The notes under the pieces were generated by a model. The model had not been told where the DNA came from. It did no database searches and saw only the letters and a program-made list of their open reading frames with translations. A stretch of DNA of 10,883 nucleotides from Candidatus Stahliibacteriota bacterium (GTDB lineage Bacteria > Hydrothermota > Tepidihabitantia > SM23-42). Both the position numbers and the translations under genes were made by a program. The stretch covers positions 1 to 10,883 of the forward strand of contig JAUWLY010000063.1 of NCBI GenBank assembly GCA_030613445.1. Direction: 5' to 3'. Shown piece after piece: positions 7,340-10,883 of the stretch (its first letter is position 1; each line of letters begins with the position of its first letter).

Positions 7340-7356
7340 TTTATGGCACCTGAATA

Positions 7357-7457
7357 GTCATTGCGAGTCCGCTGAAAGCGGGCGCGGCAATCTTGATGAT
7401 ATTTAGGCATTAAGTGTCTCCTTGAGATTGCTTCGTCACTTCGTTCCTCGCAATGAC
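7357..7457. repeat. 101-bp element with GTCATTGCGAG/CTCGCAATGAC ends
   Basis: A perfect 11-bp inverted repeat lies at 7357-7367 and 7447-7457. The first 10 bp match the ends of the element at 4514-4615, though the interior differs (GCGGGCGCGGCAATC and GAGATTGCTTCG segments here). Related partial ends occur at 7639-7646 (AGCAATGAC-like) and 7663-7670 (GTCATCGCGAG-like). Elements of this kind create false minus-strand reading frames. It occupies part of the 431-bp spacer between the two paralogous genes. Confidence 0.7.
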
Positions 7458-7531
7458 GAGAAGGAGTGATCGGGCAATGACGCAGGTGTATGGATTAGGC
7501 AATGATTTCTCTATTGTCATTCTCCAACTTG

Positions 7532-7563
7532 ATTGGATAATCCAGAGGAAAGGTATTAGCATT
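7532..7563 (-). pseudogene. Degenerate copy of the start of the 253-residue gene
   Basis: On the minus strand, AATGCTAATACCT is identical to the start region of the real gene at 7309-7340. After one mismatch, TCCTC matches again, and over 32 aligned bases 26 agree without gaps, ending in a shared CCAAT. The fragment would read MLIPFLWIIQ against MLIPLLLFTQ in the gene, then similarity ends. It looks like a relic of a partial duplication and is not expected to be functional. Confidence 0.45.
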
Positions 7564-7572
7564 CCAGGGTTC

Positions 7573-7641
7573 CTCGCCCCGTTAAATAAACTTACAGGAA
7601 AATATTTAGCCATTTCTGAAATCGCTATTTAACGGGGCGAG
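7573..7641. repeat. 69-bp inverted-repeat element, TAACGGGG type
   Basis: Perfect 16-bp arms at 7573-7588 and 7626-7641 (CTCGCCCCGTTAAATA and its complement) enclose 37 bp. A related pair, CCCCATTAGATA and TATCTAACGGGG, bounds 9880-9978. Shared ends with unrelated interiors suggest a small non-autonomous mobile or structured repeat. A second dyad just downstream, CCACCA and TGGTGG near 7678-7696 around a T-rich loop, belongs to the same repeat-filled spacer. The remainder of 7697-7770 shows nothing further. Confidence 0.65.
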
Positions 7642-7770
7642 CAATGACAAGTTATTTTTATGTCATCGCGAGTGAGCCACCATGTTTTTTGGTGGTGAAC
7701 GTGGCGATCTCTGAGATTAGTTCCCCATATGTTTATAGACTGATGACGTGGGCGCTGAAGGTCTGATATA

Positions 7771-8496
7771 CTATTTTTCATTTTCGAGTATCTCCTCTAA
7801 ATACTTCTCATTCTGATAGTAATTGTAGTTTCGTACAGCATTGATACCACCATAGATGTTCGCGATATAGAAGAGCCCGGTTGCGCCGAGACAGATACCA
7901 TATTTTATATCTTCATTTTCATGGTGGTAATAGTAGGAGAGAAGCGCAGTTGTGCTAACTAATAAGAGTGAGAAAATGCCATCGCCAGTTCTGCCGCAGT
8001 ACCAATGCCCGCCGCCAGGGAATAAAGCACAGAGCGCACCCAGGGCAGGTTTCTTATAGGTTGGCTTGTTCCTTGGAAGCTTGAGATACTCTTCTGCTTC
8101 CTGGAATCGAAATTCAAAAGCATAGCTCAAGCCAATTATCCTATTGGCTTCTTTATTATAGGATTCTCCGATATCAATAAGCTGAGTACGTGATAAATCA
8201 TATTGCTCAGCTGCGAAGTACACGGTGCCCTTAGTAAACCTTCTTTTTACTTCATTATTAATATCATTACATTTAGCTAATGCTTCATCGTACATTTCCA
8301 GGTTGATCAGGCAGTCAACGATTCTCTCTGGGACGTCATCACGTATTGAATCAGCTAGAAACTCGTATCTTTGATACTCATTCAAAGCTGCTGCATAGTC
8401 TTTTTGTGCATAAAGGTAGTCAGCAAAGATAAGGATATTCTCTTCGGAAAAGGTATTTATGGGCTGGGCATAGAGTAATAGTAAAAATATACTCAT
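7771..8496 (-). CDS. Exported helical-repeat protein with PGGG membrane-anchor domain (paralogue 2)
   Basis: The 241-residue product begins MSIFLLLLYAQ, a short signal-like segment. Residues about 17-140 carry TPR-like helices: LYAQKDYAAALNEYQRYE at 28-45, LINLEMYDEALAKC at 63-76, VYFAAEQYDLSRTQL at 92-106, SYAFEFRFQEAEEYL at 124-138. PALGALCALFPGGGHWYCGRTGDG (150-173) starts the C-terminal domain, followed by membrane segments at about 174-190 and 199-217, GGINAVRNYNYYQN, and an acidic tail. The motif order P-G-G-G-x-x-Y-x-G-x-x-x-x-G-I is shared with paralogue 1. The ribosome-binding site is weak (AAG close to the ATG). The 149-bp inverted-repeat element lies between this gene and yidD upstream, so it may be read from a distant or element-borne promoter. 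Function is unknown; a role at the cytoplasmic membrane with YidD is inferred. Confidence 0.8.
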   Translation of the reverse strand: MSIFLLLLYAQPINTFSEENILIFADYLYAQKDYAAALNEYQRYEFLADSIRDDVPERIVDCLINLEMYDEALAKCNDINNEVKRRFTKGTVYFAAEQYDLSRTQLIDIGESYNKEANRIIGLSYAFEFRFQEAEEYLKLPRNKPTYKKPALGALCALFPGGGHWYCGRTGDGIFSLLLVSTTALLSYYYHHENEDIKYGICLGATGLFYIANIYGGINAVRNYNYYQNEKYLEEILENEK

Positions 8497-8512
8497 TTCT
8501 TAAATCAGGTAA

Positions 8513-8661
8513 TTGGGGTCAAATCTTGACTATTGACAAAATTAGTTCTTTGGTTTTGTGGTACTAATTCAAGGATAGAATAGTGCAACGAGGGGACTCG
8601 ACATACTCTATTGAGGAATGGTTGATATGAGCAATTGTCAATAGTCAAGATTTGACCCCAA
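8513..8661. mobile_element. 149-bp MITE-like element with perfect 27-bp terminal inverted repeats
   Basis: The arms 8513-8539 and 8635-8661 are perfect reverse complements over 27 bp (outer end TTGGGGTCAAATC, inner end TTGACTATTGACAA). The 95-bp interior is itself nested: AATTAGT/ACTAATT at 8540-8546/8563-8569 and a central palindrome CGAG-GGGA-CTCG at 8589-8600. There is no transposase inside. The GGGGTCA...TTGAC end style recalls, from memory, repeats mobilised by IS200-like/REP-associated transposases; this is not verified. No target-site duplication is obvious. The right arm overlaps the 3' end of yidD. Confidence 0.7.
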
Positions 8662-9016
8662 CATTGGGAAGTGTGGTATCCCTTTTCTTTATTTTTTCGA
8701 ATATGAAATTATTCTCGATCGGGTCGTAGATCTTGCCCTTTTTGATGCCACGGTAATAGGTACTAAGATGATCTACAGCCCACGGGTTGCAGCGCATAAG
8801 CCGATCAGCCGCCATTAAGGACCCCCAGATAACACCATATTTGCTGATTGCTTTTCTGCTGAATCTTGAACACGAGGGTGTGAAGTTACAAACGTCGCCC
8901 TGAGCTGGTGCCACGATTTTTTGATGGATAGTAATGCCCGCATTGATTACTATTTTTAATGGATTCGTTTCTTTTATTGGCTGCATGAAGAGTAATGCAC
9001 AAAATAAAATATGCAT
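8645..9016 (-). CDS. yidD: YidD-family membrane protein insertion efficiency factor with signal-like N-terminus
   Basis: YidD proteins are small membrane-associated proteins that assist the YidC insertase. The 123-residue product carries the family core: a hydrophobic helix leading into HQKIVAP (31-37), the CNFTPSCSR signature with C43 and C49 at 43-51, KAISKYG at 55-61, and RCNPW with C76 at 75-79. It departs from typical YidD of about 70-85 residues in two ways. It has an extra hydrophobic N-terminal stretch, MHILFCALLF, and a longer charged tail. An internal ATG at 8986 would give a start closer to the usual family length; neither start has a clear ribosome-binding site. The last codons and stop lie in the right arm of the 149-bp element, so the C-terminus has probably been rewritten by insertion. 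In minus-strand order it heads a cluster with the two PGxG paralogues. Confidence 0.9.
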   Translation of the reverse strand: MHILFCALLFMQPIKETNPLKIVINAGITIHQKIVAPAQGDVCNFTPSCSRFSRKAISKYGVIWGSLMAADRLMRCNPWAVDHLSTYYRGIKKGKIYDPIENNFIFEKIKKRDTTLPNVGVKS

Positions 9017-9021
9017 ATAGT

Positions 9022-9049
9022 ATTTTAAGCATTTATTTTAGGAAATCAA
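9022..9049 (-). promoter_or_regulatory. Likely sigma70 promoter of yidD
   Basis: On the minus strand TTGATT (9044-9049) and TAAAAT (9022-9027) are 16 bp apart, the same spacing as the two stronger promoters in this window. Transcription would start near 9015, almost at the first ATG, implying a leaderless or nearly leaderless message if that start is used, or a leader of about 30 nt if the inner ATG at 8986 is used. Confidence 0.5.
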
Positions 9050-9082
9050 GTAGCCTGGCATTTTTCTTGCAACGAGGGACTT

Positions 9083-9137
9083 CCCCCTCACCCTTACCCT
9101 CTCCCCCTTACAGGGGGAGAGGAAAAAGGAGAGGGGG
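9083..9137. repeat. GC-rich hairpin repeat, second copy
   Basis: This 55-bp segment matches 4534-4588 with 51 of 55 bases and keeps the same folding: CCCCCTC/GAGGGGG outer arms and 11-bp inner arms 9098-9108/9112-9122 around a 3-nt loop. It sits between the divergent yidD and CPBP genes. Its right edge, GGAGAGGGGG, could serve as a purine-rich ribosome-binding site for a TTG at 9148. Confidence 0.8.
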
Positions 9138-9180
9138 TATTTGTAGCTTGATTTTCTCACAAGATGTGCTATGCTATTAT

Positions 9181-9849
9181 GTGATAAAACAATATATCAA
9201 AGAAATCAGACAGTTAGATATTGAAACGGTTGTTATTATAGTTTACTCTACTTTCATCCTTTTGTTCGGCATATATCTGCGCAGAATGCACTTTGTATTT
9301 TCAGGACGCGAAGAGCTGTTCCTTGACAGGTTAATTATTATGGGGATATTATACGGCCTTTCACCGCTTCCTTTATTTTTCTTGTTCAAACGTAAACCTA
9401 AAGATTATGGGATCAATCTGGGCAGGGTTAAGCAATGGCTAAAAGAAGTTGCGGTTTTTTATCTTATAATGTTGCTTATTCTTCTGGTGGTGTTCAAATT
9501 CACGGACATAAAGCATTATTATCCTCTATACCGCAAGGCGGCAAGGGGTATGAACTACTTCCTGCTGTATCAAGGCATACAACTATTCCATATGTTTGCC
9601 TGGGAGTTCTTTTTCAGAGGTTTTATGCTATTTGGGCTTGAGAAAAAGTTCGGCAAGGCGAGTATCCTTGTTCAAACAATCCCTTTTGCTATTATGCATT
9701 ATAGAAAAAAGCCTATAGAAGCCTACGGGTCGATATTTGCCGGCATATTTTTAGGCATACTTGGCTTACGTTCCCGGAGTTTCTTACCCTGCGCATTACT
9801 GCATTTCCTGGTTGCGCTCAGTGCGGATATACTGGGGATTCTATTTTGA
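9181..9849 (+). CDS. CPBP-family intramembrane protease-like protein (CAAX protease/bacteriocin-processing superfamily)
   Basis: With a GTG start at 9181 the product has 222 residues and about six or more membrane segments, starting with VVIIVYSTFILLFGIYL near residue 15. Family motifs are W-E-F-F-F-R-G at 141-147 (the EExxxR site with the first Glu replaced by Trp), F-A-I-M-H at 169-173 (FxxxH) and a third-motif His at 208 (LLHFLVA) in the last helix. CPBP proteins cleave prenylated or other membrane substrates or act in bacteriocin immunity; no substrate is suggested here. The frame extends back to 8995, but those codons run through a palindromic repeat and into yidD and are judged non-coding. 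Other possible starts are TTG at 9148 and GTG at 9166. This is the only confident plus-strand gene and is divergent from yidD. The start is uncertain; the family is fairly sure. Confidence 0.8.
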   Translation: MIKQYIKEIRQLDIETVVIIVYSTFILLFGIYLRRMHFVFSGREELFLDRLIIMGILYGLSPLPLFFLFKRKPKDYGINLGRVKQWLKEVAVFYLIMLLILLVVFKFTDIKHYYPLYRKAARGMNYFLLYQGIQLFHMFAWEFFFRGFMLFGLEKKFGKASILVQTIPFAIMHYRKKPIEAYGSIFAGIFLGILGLRSRSFLPCALLHFLVALSADILGILF

Positions 9850-9879
9850 AAATACTAAATCCTAATATCTAAATATTCA

Positions 9880-9978
9880 CCCCATTAGATATGTGCCTAA
9901 TTTACTTTTGAAACCTTTGTAAGATTGTGAGGATACTTTTGTGTGTATATCCCTAGTAATTTGTTTTATCTAACGGGG
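9880..9978. repeat. 99-bp element with TATCTAACGGGG-type ends
   Basis: CCCCATTAGATA (9880-9891) and TATCTAACGGGG (9967-9978) pair at 11 of 12 positions. The ends resemble those of 7573-7641 (CCCCGTTAAATA). The interior is AT-rich without an open frame or internal symmetry that I can see. It lies between the convergent CPBP and RNase Y genes. Confidence 0.5.
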
Positions 9979-10149
9979 CAGGCTTAGGGAGAGTCGGGCA
10001 AATGACCACGTACAACTTCGTTTTACCCCGCTGTTTGTCACGATCCCATTACCTACGTAACGAGGACAGGCGGGACAAGCGGAGCAGGCGTGCATTTTCA
10101 AGAATTGATAGCTTTTCCCAATCTTAAATCTGCAATTAAAAATCTGAAA
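9979..10149. other. Gene-free spacer after the CPBP gene
   Basis: The spacer between convergent genes holds a purine/GC patch of near-repeats (GACAGGCGGG, ACAAGCGG, AGCAGGCG at about 10067-10092) followed by an AT-rich run with repeated AATCT words. There is no GC hairpin plus T-run that would end RNase Y transcription. Nothing coding is visible. Confidence 0.4.
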
Positions 10150-10883
10150 TTATTTGGCTATTTCAACGACTCTTTTTTCCCGTATCAAGGTGACTTTTAT
10201 CTGCCCGGGGTATTGTGTTTCTTTTTCAATTCGACGGGCGACTTTCTGGGCTAGACTTTCAGCTTCAATGTCAGATACCTTTTCAGGTTGGACCATTACT
10301 CTGATCTCCCGTCCAGCCTGTATAGCAAAAACCCTTTCCACACCGTCAAAAGAAGAAGCAAGTTCTTCCAACGTATTCAACCGTTTGACGTATGCCTCAA
10401 TGGTCTCGCGTCTCGCACCGGGTCGAGAACCAGAGATTGAATCCGCTATTTCCACGATTCCCGCATATGCCGAGGTGGGGTTGATCTCTTTATGATGCGC
10501 TTCAATAGAATTGATAATAATATCATTTTCGCCATATTTTCTTGCGATTTCAGCACCAACATAGGCATGTGAGCCTTCAATGTTCTTGTCACCCACTTTA
10601 CCCAAATCATGCAGTAATCCAGCCCGTTTTGCAATCGTTGCATCCAAACCTAATTCCTGCGCAAGGAGTGCAGAGAGGTTGGCGACCTCCTTGGAATGTT
10701 GAAGAAGATTTTGGCCGTAACTCGTACGGTACTTCATTCTACCAAGATAACTGATGACCTCTTGGCTAATGCCGATAATTCCCATTTCCAGAATCACATC
10801 TTCACCCGTATTTTTTATTAGCATCTCGAGTTCACCACGGGATGCTTCGACGATCTCTTCAATTCTCGTTGGGTGTATCCGAC
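10150..10883 (-). CDS. rny: Ribonuclease Y, C-terminal part (start outside window)
   Basis: RNase Y is the membrane-anchored endoribonuclease that starts mRNA decay in many bacteria lacking or supplementing RNase E. About 243 residues are present, from the linker RIHPTRIEEIV to the stop; the membrane anchor, coiled coil and KH domain would lie beyond the right edge. The HD domain is clear: KYRTSYGQN-LLQHS, the HD pair in GLLHDLGK (codons 10606-10611), EGSHAYVG and EAHHKE. The C-terminal signature DSISGSRPGARRET and PGQIKVTVIRE-like ending (PGQIKVTLIRE) is characteristic of the family. An internal ATG at 10824 is not the start, because conserved family sequence continues upstream of it in frame. 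Full-length homologues have about 500-520 residues. Confidence 0.97.
   Translation of the reverse strand, partial: RIHPTRIEEIVEASRGELEMLIKNTGEDVILEMGIIGISQEVISYLGRMKYRTSYGQNLLQHSKEVANLSALLAQELGLDATIAKRAGLLHDLGKVGDKNIEGSHAYVGAEIARKYGENDIIINSIEAHHKEINPTSAYAGIVEIADSISGSRPGARRETIEAYVKRLNTLEELASSFDGVERVFAIQAGREIRVMVQPEKVSDIEAESLAQKVARRIEKETQYPGQIKVTLIREKRVVEIAK

Noticed and set aside
7410..7613. Minus-strand frame of 67 codons
   Set aside because: It runs through the GTCATTGCGAG element and the relic of a gene start; the end (VIARNEVTKQSQ) is the usual translation of such repeats.
7678..7696. Terminator for the 241-residue gene at the CCACCA/TGGTGG dyad
   Set aside because: The dyad is about 75 nt past the stop, its T/A run is in the loop and not after the stem, and it sits in repeat DNA.
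8533..8567. Plus-strand promoter using TTGACA in the left arm of the 149-bp element
   Set aside because: No -10 hexamer lies at 15-19 bp; the best candidate, TACTAA, is 23 bp away.
8995..9180. N-terminal extension of the CPBP gene
   Set aside because: The codons translate the CCCCCTC repeat (SPLPSPPYRGRG) and overlap the start of yidD on the other strand; a membrane protein of this family does not need them.
10154..10754. Plus-strand frames over RNase Y
   Set aside because: They are shadows of the conserved HD domain on the minus strand.

Overview
The window reads as chromosomal DNA of an uncultured, probably anaerobic, Gram-negative bacterium of roughly 42% GC. Two genes encode lipoproteins with clear lipoboxes and one encodes an outer-membrane beta-barrel, so there is an outer membrane. 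RNase Y, a giant CoA-dehydratase activase and spacers full of short palindromic repeats would fit an FCB-related candidate phylum such as WOR-3 or Cloacimonadota. That placement is inference from gene content and repeat style only.

Layout, left to right. (1) Positions 1-3836, minus strand: one uninterrupted frame of 1278 codons that runs off the left edge. It encodes a giant protein with two tandem 2-hydroxyacyl-CoA dehydratase activase (BcrAD/BadFG ATPase) modules, a DUF2229-like module and a dehydratase-subunit-like cysteine-rich region. A 200-residue outer-membrane beta-barrel gene (3845-4447) lies 8 bp upstream in the same operon, behind a good sigma70-type promoter. (2) 4448-5045: a repeat-rich spacer ending in the rho-independent terminator of the next operon. 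(3) 5046-6128, minus strand: two lipoprotein genes 9 bp apart. The first is a small Lpp-like coiled-coil lipoprotein with an unbroken heptad pattern and a C-terminal lysine. The second is a 265-residue lipoprotein with an FnIII-like region. (4) 6330-6403, minus strand: tRNA-Ile(GAT) with a perfect TTGACA/TATAAT promoter. (5) 6578-9016, minus strand: three co-oriented genes, a YidD-family protein and two paralogous exported proteins with helical repeats and a PGxG membrane-anchor domain, separated by repeat-filled spacers. (6) 9181-9849, plus strand: a CPBP-type (CAAX protease/bacteriocin-processing) multipass membrane protein, the only confident plus-strand gene. (7) 10150-10883, minus strand: the C-terminal half of ribonuclease Y, with its start outside the window.

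Most genes act at the envelope: lipoproteins, a beta-barrel, a YidD-like insertion factor with membrane partners, and a membrane protease. RNase Y (mRNA decay) and the CoA-dehydratase activase (low-potential electron transfer in anaerobes) are the exceptions. The spacers carry at least four families of small inverted-repeat elements. One, a 149-bp element with perfect 27-bp terminal inverted repeats, supplies the last codons and stop of the yidD gene. The points most worth a second look are the YidD/PGxG paralogue cluster, the Lpp-like lipoprotein, and the double activase co-transcribed with a beta-barrel.
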